Origin: Pelobium manganitolerans
GTDB lineage: Bacteria; Bacteroidota; Bacteroidia; Sphingobacteriales; Sphingobacteriaceae
DNA: 64,000 nucleotides
Direction of reading: 5' to 3'
Assembly (NCBI RefSeq): GCF_003609575.1
Contig: NZ_MBTA01000026.1
Span: 186,001-250,000 of the forward strand
Part shown: piece by piece, positions 16,483-26,156 of the stretch
Layout: every line of letters starts with the position of its first letter
How positions within the stretch are numbered: position 1 is the first letter of the stretch
Notes under the pieces: model-generated
What the model was told of the DNA's origin: nothing
Seen by the model: the letters and a program-made list of their open reading frames with translations, nothing else
Databases searched by the model: none
Position numbers and translations under genes: made by a program

Positions 16483-16517
16483 AACAGGCCTCGCTTTAAA
16501 AACGAGGCCTGTTCTTT
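16483..16517 (-). terminator. Rho-independent terminator of the homoserine dehydrogenase gene
   Basis: AACAGGCCTCG (16483-16493) pairs with CGAGGCCTGTT (16503-16513), an 11-bp perfect stem, with A/T tracts on both sides, immediately past the stop codon at 16518. Confidence 0.88.
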
Positions 16518-17756
16518 TTAATCAATATTGCAACAAACAGCTTCCTCTGCCAAAGTTTCTGTATGCGCAACGTATTTTCCGGTGTCGGCAATAAACGCAC
16601 CATCTGCCAATATAGCGTCCTTTGCGTTAAAAATATCAGCTAACCGCACACTGCCTACTACGTAATGATACTGCTTGCAAGAGAAGGTCTCATCGATGGA
16701 AATAAAAGGTAGTTCTTGCAACAAGCGCTGCTGATTAAAACGCAGATATACCTGTATCACTTCTTCGTTGTTAAAATCAACTTTTTCTTCTACTAAAGTT
16801 TTTTTGTACTCATAACGATAGTCGTAACGGAGGGCAGAAATATCAGAAAATACCGCTGCGCCTGTCGGGTGGCCGCCGGCACCTTTGCCAAAAAAGAATT
16901 GCTGGTCCGCGAAGGCTGCCTGTACACTTACGCCATTATACTCATTCTCTACATTGTACAAAAAATCATCGCGCTCTACCAGTTTCGGCAACACGTAAAT
17001 ACTTACTTCGTTATCGTTGCGTTTTTTGGCTACCGGCACCAATTTTAGTTTCTGGCCTTTTTCGCTCACGTATTTCATATCGCTTAGGTGCAGGTTTTGG
17101 ATACCGATATTTAGCACGTCATCCGGATTGATAAATAAACCGTAAGCATGTGCTGCGGCAATGCAAACCTTAAACTTCGCATCGTAACCGCCAACATCCA
17201 AAGTAGGGTCGGTTTCCGCAAAACCTAATTCTTGAGCCTTGCGCAAAGCATCTCCATAAGTTTGGTTTTCGTTAAAAACTTTGGAAAGGATGTAGTTAGA
17301 AGAGCCATTAAAAATCCCGCTTACAGCGTAAAGCAGTTCATTGTCATAATATTCTTCTAAATTTCTGATGATGGGGATGCTGCCACAAACCGCTCCTTCA
17401 TAAAGTAATGCCGTATCGTGCTTGCGTTGCAACTGCACCAATTCTTCCAAATGCAGGGCAATCATTTTTTTATTTGCCGATACCACATTTTTACCGTTTT
17501 TAAGCGCATAAGAAACTATTTCGTAAGCTGCCTCGGCATCGTTTATCAATTCGATAACCGTATTAATTTCCGGATCGTTTAAAATTTCCCAGCGGTCTGT
17601 GGTAAATAATTCGCTTGGTAAACTGCGTTTTTTGGAAGCGTCTTTAATGGCAATTTTTTTAATTTCTAAATTCAGATGCCTGCTTACCGTAATATCGTAC
17701 AAACCTTGTCCAACGACGCCAAAGCCGAACAAGCCAATTTTTAATTTTTTACTCAT
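16518..17756 (-). CDS. hom: Homoserine dehydrogenase
   Basis: About 412 residues from the ATG at 17756 (MSKKLKIG); an in-frame upstream start at 17816 would add 20 residues of unlikely leader. The N-terminal NAD(P)-binding motif GLFGFGVVGQGLYD is at residues 8-21, ANKKMIALH near 108 carries the conserved lysine region, and the homoserine dehydrogenase signature SGIFNGSSNYIL and AETDPTLDVGGYDAKFK are near 155-200. It reduces aspartate semialdehyde to homoserine, the branch point to threonine and methionine. It is monofunctional (no aspartokinase domain). It lies 147 bp after metY on the same strand, separated by an attenuator-like hairpin, which ties it to methionine synthesis. Confidence 0.93.
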   Translation of the reverse strand: MSKKLKIGLFGFGVVGQGLYDITVSRHLNLEIKKIAIKDASKKRSLPSELFTTDRWEILNDPEINTVIELINDAEAAYEIVSYALKNGKNVVSANKKMIALHLEELVQLQRKHDTALLYEGAVCGSIPIIRNLEEYYDNELLYAVSGIFNGSSNYILSKVFNENQTYGDALRKAQELGFAETDPTLDVGGYDAKFKVCIAAAHAYGLFINPDDVLNIGIQNLHLSDMKYVSEKGQKLKLVPVAKKRNDNEVSIYVLPKLVERDDFLYNVENEYNGVSVQAAFADQQFFFGKGAGGHPTGAAVFSDISALRYDYRYEYKKTLVEEKVDFNNEEVIQVYLRFNQQRLLQELPFISIDETFSCKQYHYVVGSVRLADIFNAKDAILADGAFIADTGKYVAHTETLAEEAVCCNID

Positions 17757-17833
17757 TGGATAATTTCTGATGTTTTGCTTGTCGCCCTCAGCTATCAACA
17801 AGGATGGTTGAAGCACGGCAATATGGGGTTTAA

Positions 17834-17885
17834 AAAAAGCTATCTCTCTAATTCATTCCAGTTAATGGAACAGAGATAGCTTTTT
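17834..17885 (-). terminator. Terminator or attenuator between metY and hom
   Basis: AAAAAGCTATCTCT (17834-17847) pairs with AGAGATAGCTTTTT (17872-17885), a 14-bp perfect stem with a smaller TTCCA/TGGAA stem inside the loop. It lies 18 bp past the metY stop and about 80 bp before the hom start, so it could end metY transcripts or only partly reduce read-through into hom. Confidence 0.8.
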
Positions 17886-17902
17886 GAAATAAATGTTTGC
17901 TA

Positions 17903-19398
<1,496 letters not shown>

Positions 19399-19498
19399 AT
19401 TATAGCTCCCTTTACGGGCTAGGTATTGGCACCTTCTCTTTTTTTAAGGGTTGCCAGCGGGTCTCTGAGCCTAATCTCTCGCCGCTTCTTTATAAATC
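19399..19498 (-). ncRNA. SAM-I (S-box) riboswitch upstream of metY
   Basis: Read on the minus strand from 19498, the leader has the S-box order: TTTATAAAGAAGCGGCGAGAGA (P1 and kink-turn region), TTAGGCTCAGAGACCCGC, the highly conserved TGGCAACC, an A-rich P3 loop, then AAGGTGCCAATACC and a closing AAAGGGAGCTATAA. The GGTGCCAAT box and GGCAACC box are diagnostic of SAM-I aptamers in Bacteroidota. It precedes metY, a typical target of this class, supporting the call. High SAM is expected to lower metY expression. Confidence 0.9.
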
Positions 19499-19732
19499 AA
19501 GACCTGTTGTGGGAATTGATTTTGACTTTCGCCAAATGATGATGCGAAGATACGTTGTTAAATTCCAGATTTCCAAATTTGATTTCACGAAAGCCTTTTC
19601 TAAAACCGGTTTTAGAGCACTAAAATGCCGGTCCGATACCCAACGCGTGGTTTGTTGAAAAAAATGTGGCATTTCTATAACAAAAATCTTTTGCTCAGCT
19701 AATTTTTTTATGCCGAAGCCGTACTTTCGCGT

Positions 19733-21082
19733 ATGCAATCTTTCGACATCGACAAAAGCGACATCCAAAAAATAAAACAAGCCTTAGAAGGGCCAGAGGA
19801 TGAGCTGCAGTTGCTTTTGGAAGATTACCACGCTTCTGAACTTGCAATTTTATTCGAGTCGATACCGCTGGAAGCACAAAAGCGCATTGTACATCTTTTA
19901 TCGGTAGAAATTGCCTCGCAAGTCATTTCCGAGATGAAAGCAGAAGCCCATCCGGAAGACCTGCTGATTGATTTGCCGTCGGAAAAACGGCAAGAGATTG
20001 TTGAAGAACTGGATTATGATGATGCCACGGACATTATCTCGCAACTGGATAAGGAAGACCAGCACGAAATTCTGCAAGATTTAGATAGCGAAGATGCGGT
20101 GCATATCCGCAACTTAATGACCTATGCCGAAGATACCGCCGGTGGTTTAATGAACACCGAGGTAATTAAGGTGGACGCGGCAATGACTAAAAAGCAGGCA
20201 ATTGACCAAATTGTGTTGCAAAGCGAGGAAATTGAGGAGTTTTATACCATTTATGTGGTAGACCATCAAGATGTTTTGCAGGGGATTGTTTCGTTAAAAG
20301 ACATCATCAAAGCCAAATCCGGCGTAAGCATTGCGCAATTGGTAAACACCAATTTTGTTTATGTAAAAACAGATACCGACCAAGAGCAGGTGGCAGATTT
20401 GATTTCGCAGTACAATTTAACCAGCATTCCGGTGGTAGATGTGAACATGAAGTTGATGGGGCGCGTCACCTTTGACGATGTAATTGATGTTTTGGAAGAA
20501 GAAAACACCGAAGACATCCTTAAGTTTTCGGGCGTTTCTGAAGATGAGCAATTGAGCGGTAATTGGTGGGATGCGGTAAAATCGCGCTTGCCCTGGCTTA
20601 TTTTAAACTTGGGCACCGCATTTTTGGCTTCGTCGGTAATCCGCTATTTTGAACCAACCGTTTCAAAGCTGGTAGTTTTGGCGGGCTACATGACTATTAT
20701 TGCGGGTATGGGCGGTAATGCTGCCACTCAGGCTTTAGCGGTTACCATCAGAAGAATCACTTTAAGTGATTTAACAGATAACCAAGCTTATCGCACTGTT
20801 TTAAAAGAACTTACCGTAGGTTTAATTAACGGAGCAGTTAACGGTTTGATCGTTTGTGTATTTGCCTATTTTTATGATGATAATTTGCTTTTGGGTTTGG
20901 TAATCTTTATCGCCATGACGGGTAATTTGTTGATTGCCGGGATCACCGGCGCAGGTATTCCCTTGTTTTTAAAACGTGTAGGAGTGGATCCGGCAATTGC
21001 CTCTTCCATCATCATCACCACCTTTACAGACGTTTTTGGATTTTTATTTTTATTGGGGCTAGCCTCCAAATTATTACTATAA
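19733..21082 (+). CDS. mgtE: Magnesium transporter MgtE
   Basis: A 449-residue MgtE. The acidic N-domain (about 1-125) has the helical repeats SEKRQEIVEELDYDDATDIISQL; two CBS domains follow at about 130-255 (EDTAGGLMNTEVIKVD, LTSIPVVDVNMKLMGRVTFDD); then a connecting helix and five transmembrane segments from about residue 285, with the pore motif AGMGGNAATQALAVTIRRI and the C-terminal TFTDVFGFLFLLGLA. Cytosolic Mg2+ closes the channel by binding between the N and CBS domains. No magnesium riboswitch is visible in the 230 bp upstream, which separates it from the divergent S-box/metY leader. bioB follows after 66 bp on the same strand. Confidence 0.95.
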   Translation: MQSFDIDKSDIQKIKQALEGPEDELQLLLEDYHASELAILFESIPLEAQKRIVHLLSVEIASQVISEMKAEAHPEDLLIDLPSEKRQEIVEELDYDDATDIISQLDKEDQHEILQDLDSEDAVHIRNLMTYAEDTAGGLMNTEVIKVDAAMTKKQAIDQIVLQSEEIEEFYTIYVVDHQDVLQGIVSLKDIIKAKSGVSIAQLVNTNFVYVKTDTDQEQVADLISQYNLTSIPVVDVNMKLMGRVTFDDVIDVLEEENTEDILKFSGVSEDEQLSGNWWDAVKSRLPWLILNLGTAFLASSVIRYFEPTVSKLVVLAGYMTIIAGMGGNAATQALAVTIRRITLSDLTDNQAYRTVLKELTVGLINGAVNGLIVCVFAYFYDDNLLLGLVIFIAMTGNLLIAGITGAGIPLFLKRVGVDPAIASSIIITTFTDVFGFLFLLGLASKLLL

Positions 21083-21148
21083 TTGCTTAAATTTTCTAGC
21101 GTATAAAACATCCTTACCCGGGATGCACGAATTTAAAATCTCATTATA

Positions 21149-22147
21149 ATGCAAATCAGACACGATTGGACTAAAGAAGAAATTTTGGCAATTTACAATA
21201 AGCCGTTTTTGGATTTGGTATATGAAGCGGCAAGCATACACCGCGCAAACAACGATTATTCGGAAGTTCAAATTAGCTCATTGGTATCTATAAAAACCGG
21301 TGGTTGCCCAGAAGATTGTTCTTATTGCCCCCAAGCTGCCCGTTACCATACAGATATTGAGGTACAAGCCATGATGAAGGTGGAAGATGTGGTAAGTTTG
21401 GCGCAAAAAGCGAAAGACGGCGGTGCTTCCCGTCTGTGCATGGGCGCTGCTTGGCGCGAGGTAAGGGATAACCGCGACTTTGACAAAGTGGTTGACATGG
21501 TAAAGGCAGTGAACGAGATGGATATGGAGGTTTGTTGCACTTTGGGGATGTTAAATGCACACCAAGCCCAGCGTTTGGCCGACGCCGGTTTGTACGCCTA
21601 CAATCATAACTTAGACACGTCTGAAGAAGATTACAACCGCATCATTTCTACCCGTACTTATAATGATCGTTTAGAAACGATAGAGAACGTTCGTAAAGCA
21701 AACCTAACGGTGTGCAGCGGCGGTATTATCGGTTTGGGCGAAACCGTGGACGACCGTGTGGCAATGTTGCAGGTACTGGCAAACATGCCTAAACACCCCG
21801 AATCGGTGCCGGTAAATGCTTTGGTGCCGGTAAAAGGAACACCTTTGCAGGACCAGCCACGCGTAGAAATTTGGGATATGGTACGTATGATTGCCACCGC
21901 CCGGATTATTATGCCTAAAAGCGCGGTGCGTTTATCTGCCGGCCGTAACGAGATGAGTGTTTTAGAACAAGCTTTCTGCTTTATGGCGGGCGCTAATTCT
22001 ATTTTTGCCGGAGATAAATTGCTGACCACACCTAACCCTGCTTTTTCTGATGACTTAGCGATGTTTGAGTTGTTAGGTTTAAGAACACGCGAAGCGTTTA
22101 AAAACGGCAGACCGCAACAAACGCAACCTTTAGCTGCAGCAGAGTAG
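21149..22147 (+). CDS. bioB: Biotin synthase
   Basis: A 332-residue radical SAM enzyme. The cluster motif [10 protein letters not shown] (CxxxCxxC) is near residues 53-60, with family landmarks [72 protein letters not shown] and [31 protein letters not shown], the latter containing the conserved Arg of the auxiliary 2Fe-2S site. It inserts sulfur into dethiobiotin. No other bio genes are present in the window, so biotin genes are dispersed. The GNAT acetyltransferase gene begins 6 bp downstream. Confidence 0.97.
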   Translation: MQIRHDWTKEEILAIYNKPFLDLVYEAASIHRANNDYSEVQISSLVSIKTGGCPEDCSYCPQAARYHTDIEVQAMMKVEDVVSLAQKAKDGGASRLCMGAAWREVRDNRDFDKVVDMVKAVNEMDMEVCCTLGMLNAHQAQRLADAGLYAYNHNLDTSEEDYNRIISTRTYNDRLETIENVRKANLTVCSGGIIGLGETVDDRVAMLQVLANMPKHPESVPVNALVPVKGTPLQDQPRVEIWDMVRMIATARIIMPKSAVRLSAGRNEMSVLEQAFCFMAGANSIFAGDKLLTTPNPAFSDDLAMFELLGLRTREAFKNGRPQQTQPLAAAE

Positions 22148-22153
22148 GAGACA

Positions 22154-22639
22154 ATGCAACTAATTCCTTTTCAAGAACAGCATTTTCAGACGCTTATAAA
22201 TTGGATTATCGATGAGGAGACGATGCTACGTTTTGCAGGTATCGCCTTTGATTATCCGCTTACGCGCGAACAGTTGACAGATTATATCTCGAAACATCCG
22301 GAACGCTTAATCTATCTTTTTGTGGATGGTGATTTAACGCCTGTCGGCTATGGAGAAATTATTCCGCAGGATGATTTTTCGGCACGTTTAGGCCACCTCA
22401 TCATCGGCGAAAGCCAAAAACGTGGAAAAGGATTGGGGCAGCAACTGATTAGCCTGCTTAACCAAAAAGCCTTAGATCATCTGCAGATTGAGAGGATGGA
22501 TTTGTACCTTTTGGGCGGAAACAAGCCAGCAGAAAAATGCTACCTAAAATACGGATTCCGCTTTGTGGAAAATGATTTTCAGATATCGCACAACAATAAA
22601 AGTTACGATATTTTGAAGATGAGCTTAAATTTAAAATAA
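22154..22639 (+). CDS. GNAT family N-acetyltransferase
   Basis: A 161-residue GNAT protein. The acetyl-CoA binding motif is seen as SQKRGKGLGQQLISLL near residues 93-108 (R/Q-x-x-G-x-G/A), and the C-terminal NKPAEKCYLKYGFRFVEND matches the conserved A..-Y.K.GF segment. The N-terminus (FQEQHFQTLINWI.DEETMLRFAG) resembles the RimJ/RimL-like subgroup. The gap to bioB is only 6 bp, so it is probably cotranscribed, but no link to biotin is known. Substrate unknown; could be a protein N-terminal, small-molecule or antibiotic acetyltransferase. Confidence 0.83.
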   Translation: MQLIPFQEQHFQTLINWIIDEETMLRFAGIAFDYPLTREQLTDYISKHPERLIYLFVDGDLTPVGYGEIIPQDDFSARLGHLIIGESQKRGKGLGQQLISLLNQKALDHLQIERMDLYLLGGNKPAEKCYLKYGFRFVENDFQISHNNKSYDILKMSLNLK

Positions 22640-22680
22640 ATTAACGCCTCAGCTAACAGCCTTGGCCTTAAATGTAAAAT

Positions 22681-23343
22681 ATGAACCCTAAACAGTTGGT
22701 TGGCGAAGAAGCTGCCAAATATGTAAAAAACGGAATGGTGATAGGCTTAGGAACCGGATCTACCGCGTTTTTTGCCATACAAAAAATTGGTGAACTGGTT
22801 AAAAACGGATTGCAGATTAAGGGCGTACCTACCTCTAAAGCTACTGAAGAGCTGGCAAAATCTTTAAACATTCCATTGCTCGCTATTGAAGATGTGAAAC
22901 GCATTGACGTTACCATTGACGGTGCAGATGAGTTTGACCCGCAGAAAAACCTAATTAAAGGTGGCGGCGCTGCTTTGTTGCGAGAAAAGATTATCGCCTC
23001 GGTAACAGATTTTTATGTAATTATTGCGGATGCTGCTAAAGGTTCTGAAGTTTTAGGAAGTTTTGCCGTGCCTGTAGAAATTACGCCTTTTGCCAAAGAA
23101 ATTACCATGGCGCAGTTAAAAGCTTTAGGTTGCCAGCCTGTTTTACGCGTAAAAGACGGGCAGGCGGTAGTCACCGACAACCAAAATTACATTGCCGATT
23201 GCAAATTTGAGCGGATTGATGAACCCGCAAAGTTAGCCGCAAAAATGAATGCCATCCCAGGCGTGGTGGAAAACGGTATTTTTGCAGGTATGGCCAATGT
23301 GGTCATCAGCGAAGACGGAAACGGTGGCTTGCTAAGTTTGTAA
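22681..23343 (+). CDS. rpiA: Ribose-5-phosphate isomerase A
   Basis: A 220-residue RpiA with all expected motifs: GLGTGSTAFFAIQKIGE near residues 22-38 (phosphate-binding loop), DVTIDGADEFDPQKNLIKGGGAALLREKI near 76-104 (the catalytic Asp and Glu region with lysine), and the C-terminal GIFAGMANVVI. It interconverts ribose-5-phosphate and ribulose-5-phosphate in the non-oxidative pentose phosphate pathway. The length matches the family. It lies on the same strand, 41 bp after the acetyltransferase, and is followed by a clear terminator at 23361-23388. Confidence 0.96.
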   Translation: MNPKQLVGEEAAKYVKNGMVIGLGTGSTAFFAIQKIGELVKNGLQIKGVPTSKATEELAKSLNIPLLAIEDVKRIDVTIDGADEFDPQKNLIKGGGAALLREKIIASVTDFYVIIADAAKGSEVLGSFAVPVEITPFAKEITMAQLKALGCQPVLRVKDGQAVVTDNQNYIADCKFERIDEPAKLAAKMNAIPGVVENGIFAGMANVVISEDGNGGLLSL

Positions 23344-23360
23344 ACCATTTTAGAAATAAG

Positions 23361-23388
23361 AAACGGGCTTTTTAGCCCGTTTTTTTAT
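23361..23388 (+). terminator. Rho-independent terminator after rpiA
   Basis: AAACGGGCT (23361-23369) pairs with AGCCCGTTT (23374-23382), followed by a T-tract to 23387. It lies between the convergent rpiA and Trm112-like genes and may serve both. Confidence 0.88.
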
Positions 23389-23408
23389 TATACCCATTTC
23401 TTAAAAGC

Positions 23409-23675
23409 TCAATTTTCCTGCTCAATTAACCGAAAATCGGAAGACATACGTTCGCCTACCATGCGGTTTAACAAGGGTTTTTCTAGGCGAAATTCGCGGT
23501 ATTCATCTGGACTCATGATAGGGATGCCAGAAACAATTGGATAAACCCGCTTGCAACTTTGGCAGTTTAAAATGCCTTCTAAGATGTTGCCATCCAAATC
23601 TTGCCCGATAATTTCTAGGTTTAAATCTCCCTTATCAAAGGGGCAGCATAATTTATTAAAGGTGGTTGTTTTCAT
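23409..23675 (-). CDS. Trm112-like zinc protein, last gene of the TPP-controlled operon
   Basis: An 88-residue Trm112p-like/UPF0434 protein. Two Cys pairs are visible: CC(P) at residues 10-11 followed by a CxxC at NCQSCKRVYP near residue 38, and the diagnostic VYPIVSGIPIMSPDEYR follows. In eukaryotes and archaea Trm112 is a small zinc-binding partner that stabilises and activates class I methyltransferases; bacterial relatives (YcaR type) are less studied. Its start lies 20 bp inside the end of the ThiE-like gene, so it is translationally coupled. The same operon starts with a class I SAM methyltransferase, which makes it the obvious candidate partner. The partner assignment is inference. Confidence 0.82.
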   Translation of the reverse strand: MKTTTFNKLCCPFDKGDLNLEIIGQDLDGNILEGILNCQSCKRVYPIVSGIPIMSPDEYREFRLEKPLLNRMVGERMSSDFRLIEQEN

Positions 23676-24315
23676 TTTCGTAAATGTTAAGTTTATTTTG
23701 ATAGTTCTTTAAAGCTTGATTTGGGTGTTTCGCTTCCATGATGCCAGACACTACCGCAATGCCATCGTAGTTTAAGTTGTTTAAACTTTCTAAGTTTTCG
23801 GGCTTAATTCCGCCGGCTAAAAACAAAGGCATTTTAAACATATTTTGTGCTTTTATAACAGTTTCTGGATTTACCAGTTCGCAACTTGTAGCTGTTGATG
23901 ACGGAAACATCGAACAAAAAGAGATGTAATCCAGCAAGTTTTCATCCGCCCATTTTGCAGTTTCTAAATCGTTATTACAGGTAATGCCAACAATAATATC
24001 TTTGCCAATGGCGGTTTTTAGCTGTTTATAGTTTTTGGGGATTTCATCTAAATGGATGCCATCTAAATTGCATTGCGCCAATAAATCCCAACGGTTATTT
24101 ATTAAAACGGGGGTTGTGCTGCCCGCAAAAAGATCGGCAATGGCATTTACAATTGTTACGGCATCGTCGTTTGGGTTAAAGCAATCCCAAATTTGCAAAG
24201 CAGCTAAATTTTCTATGCGTATGCTTTCCAACTTTGTAAGCATTACATTTAAATCCATAGAAGGCGAAACCACCAGATAAACGCCGTTGTTTATTTTTTT
24301 CTTAAGTTCCATCAT
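23656..24315 (-). CDS. thiE: Thiamine-phosphate synthase-like protein
   Basis: About 219 residues from the ATG at 24315, which overlaps the previous stop as ATGA; in-frame ATGs at 24321 and 24312 are alternatives. TIM-barrel protein of the ThiE/TenI family: LINNRWDLLAQCNLDGIHLDE near residue 75 (the LIND..LA...GVHLGQ motif), IVGITCNN near 110, DYISFCSMFPSSTAT near 135 (GPVFPT-like phosphate motif), and LAGGIKPENLESLNNLNYDGIAVVSGI near 170. ThiE joins the HMP pyrophosphate and thiazole phosphate to make thiamine phosphate. Several motif residues deviate (HLDE for HLGQ, FCSMFPSS for FGPVFPT), so it could be a TenI-like or specialised version. The TPP riboswitch supports a thiamine role. Confidence 0.75.
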   Translation of the reverse strand: MMELKKKINNGVYLVVSPSMDLNVMLTKLESIRIENLAALQIWDCFNPNDDAVTIVNAIADLFAGSTTPVLINNRWDLLAQCNLDGIHLDEIPKNYKQLKTAIGKDIIVGITCNNDLETAKWADENLLDYISFCSMFPSSTATSCELVNPETVIKAQNMFKMPLFLAGGIKPENLESLNNLNYDGIAVVSGIMEAKHPNQALKNYQNKLNIYENENNHL

Positions 24316-25367
24316 TTCCATCCGCTATTTAATGCGTTAAAAAAAGCCGCCCAGTAGGGGTCGGTGCTTAAATAAGGCATGTCGACTTTTTGCTCTTGTT
24401 TGCACAGTTTAACGCCAAATGCTTTAGGCTTAAACTCGCCAACTTTGGTACAGGCAATGTTTTCTTTCGCCAAGCGCTCGACCACCGTGGCGGATGTTCC
24501 TTTTTTACAAGCTATAATCATCGCCCCAGCGCCTATACAAAAGCGAGGGTTCAAATCAAAAACCGCACAAACTTTCTCTTGCACTTGGTTTATGGGTAAC
24601 TTTTGATCAAAAACTAAAGCACCCAAATTTGAAGCAGTTGCCATTTCATATATCGCACCTAAAACGCCGCCCTCGGTCACGTCGTGCATGGCGCTAACAT
24701 CTGTGTATTCGCGTGCGTCACCTACGGCCGCTAAAGCATCTTTAAGCGATGAAGTGTGGTAGAAAGATTCGCCAGCCAGATTCTGAATTTCTGTGCCTGC
24801 TTTATTTTTGACCGTTTGCGGAAAGCTTAAAGCTAAAATAGCCGCAGATGATATTGCGCAAGATTTGGTCACTAAAATTTCATCGTCTGTTTGTGCCATG
24901 TTTGCCGTTAATAACTGATTCTTAGGGGCTACGGTTATAAAAGTTCCGCCACCGGCAATAGTAGAGTTTTGACCTTCAATAAAACCGGTGTGTCCGCCTG
25001 TAATACTCGTTTTCATTGAAACACAGTATTGATGGATGTAACTCCAATAGCTGTCAAAATCTTGCTGGCTAAGGCTAGGGGGCAGGTTGAGAACAAACTG
25101 CGCATACATTGGCGCAAAACCTGTTGTAGCCATATCATTGGCCATTAAATGCACAGATAACCAGGCCGATTCTTGCATGCCTAAAGACGGAATTAGCGAA
25201 AGCGGATCGCTGGTTAAAGCCATAGAAAGGTTATTATGCAAATCTACCACGGCAACATCAAGTCCGAATTGCGGACCTTGCGCCAGCTCATCTCTGCGGT
25301 AACCACAACGGCCGGCAATCAAACCATCAAAAAAGTGGTGCCCAATTTTCCCAGATAATTTATACAT
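24312..25367 (-). CDS. AIR-synthase-fold (ThiL/HypE-like) ATP-dependent enzyme
   Basis: A 351-residue protein with the two-domain AIR synthase (PurM) fold. N-terminal half: DVAVVDLHNNLSMALTSDPLS, then WLSVHLMANDMATTGFAPMYAQFVLNLPP near residues 70-100, and SITGGHTGFI near 120. C-terminal half: SAMHDVTEGGVLGAIYEMA near 230 and RFCIGAGAMIIACK near 285. The pattern is closer to the HypE-like branch than to classical ThiL, whose G-D-D acidic motif is replaced by GLDVAVVD. In this operon it is next to a ThiE-like gene, so a thiamine-monophosphate kinase or an alternative phosphorylation/dehydration step is possible. No hydrogenase genes are nearby. It lies 4 bp after the methyltransferase gene. 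Exact reaction unknown. Confidence 0.75.
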   Translation of the reverse strand: MYKLSGKIGHHFFDGLIAGRCGYRRDELAQGPQFGLDVAVVDLHNNLSMALTSDPLSLIPSLGMQESAWLSVHLMANDMATTGFAPMYAQFVLNLPPSLSQQDFDSYWSYIHQYCVSMKTSITGGHTGFIEGQNSTIAGGGTFITVAPKNQLLTANMAQTDDEILVTKSCAISSAAILALSFPQTVKNKAGTEIQNLAGESFYHTSSLKDALAAVGDAREYTDVSAMHDVTEGGVLGAIYEMATASNLGALVFDQKLPINQVQEKVCAVFDLNPRFCIGAGAMIIACKKGTSATVVERLAKENIACTKVGEFKPKAFGVKLCKQEQKVDMPYLSTDPYWAAFFNALNSGWK

Positions 25368-25371
25368 GGGG

Positions 25372-26088
25372 CTAGTCTTTTAATTCGATATATAAACCAA
25401 AGAAATCGCCGAAAGGCAAGCTCCATTGCTGCACCGGGAACCATTTTGGCAAACCCGTACAGGTCCAGCGTACGCTGTATTGACGCCCCTCCAAAGCCGT
25501 ATCAATAATTTCTATAAGTTTTTTAGGCGAGTAAAATGTTGCGGTGAGGTAAAAAGGGTTTTTACCAAATAGCTCCTGCATCCGGCGACGCGCCACTTTG
25601 GGCGAGTAGCGGTTCATCATGCCCATAGCAATCCCATGCTTAGCTACCCGCGCTGCTTCGCGGATTACCTTTACCGGATCTTTATAATACTCAAAGGTGG
25701 TGATGAAGGCCAAGGCATCAAAAGTGTTGTCTTTAAACGGCATGTGGTGCGAGTCGGCCATTACCAAATCTCCTTTAAAGAGGTGGCGCGCCTGTGATAA
25801 CATTAATGGAGAAATGTCGCCACCGCTGGCTTCAATGCCTATTTGTTCCCACCATCGCGTAAAGCGTCCGGTGCCACAGCCAAATTCCAATAGCGTCTTT
25901 ACACGGCTATCTGCTGAAACCAGCTGTTCCATTACTTTTTTTTGCCAAACTTCGGCGCGTTTGTAACGGCCTTCGTACCATTGCTCGTAGGTGTCGGTAT
26001 GTTCCCGGTTAAAAAACCACTCGGGCCGGCCTTGCCAATTTTGTTGTTCTAGGGGAATTAAATCGGTAGAAAATTTTTGTAGTTCCAT
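25372..26088 (-). CDS. Class I SAM-dependent methyltransferase under TPP riboswitch control
   Basis: About 238 residues from ATG 26088 (MELQKF). The frame is open to an ATG at 26124, but that start sits in the terminator hairpin, so 26088 is preferred. The SAM-binding motif I is LLEFGCGTGRFTRWWEQIG near residue 67, motif II EASGGDISPLMLSQAR, then VMADSHHMPFKDNTFDALAFITTFEYYKDPVKVIREAARV, typical of Methyltransf_11 enzymes acting on small molecules. It is the first gene of a four-gene operon (AIR-synthase-like, ThiE-like and Trm112-like follow, with 4-bp gaps or overlaps), and the nearest upstream signal is a TPP riboswitch with a terminator. Substrate unknown; a thiamine-related or other small molecule is inferred. 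Confidence 0.8.
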   Translation of the reverse strand: MELQKFSTDLIPLEQQNWQGRPEWFFNREHTDTYEQWYEGRYKRAEVWQKKVMEQLVSADSRVKTLLEFGCGTGRFTRWWEQIGIEASGGDISPLMLSQARHLFKGDLVMADSHHMPFKDNTFDALAFITTFEYYKDPVKVIREAARVAKHGIAMGMMNRYSPKVARRRMQELFGKNPFYLTATFYSPKKLIEIIDTALEGRQYSVRWTCTGLPKWFPVQQWSLPFGDFFGLYIELKD

Positions 26089-26100
26089 CTCTTTTGTTTT

Positions 26101-26142
26101 AAAACAAAAGCTCCGGATAGGCATATACCAATAACGGAGCTT
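26101..26142 (-). terminator. Attenuator hairpin after the second TPP riboswitch
   Basis: On the minus strand AAGCTCCG (26142-26135) pairs with CGGAGCTT (26115-26108) and is followed by TTTGTTTT, a classical intrinsic terminator. A perfect palindrome centred on 26100/26101 (CTTTTGTTTT and its complement) follows and could form an alternative structure. It lies between the aptamer and the start of the methyltransferase gene, so TPP probably ends transcription here. Confidence 0.82.
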
Positions 26143-26156
26143 GAAATGGCTACTTT

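Noticed and set aside
17760-17830. A second SAM-type riboswitch in front of hom
   Set aside because: The leader contains GAGGGC and GACAAGC stretches but lacks the GGCAACC and GGTGCCAAT boxes of SAM-I and the layout of SAM-II.
24390-25302. Plus-strand frames opposite the AIR-synthase-like gene
   Set aside because: They mirror codon composition of the real gene on the other strand and show no start or domain signals.
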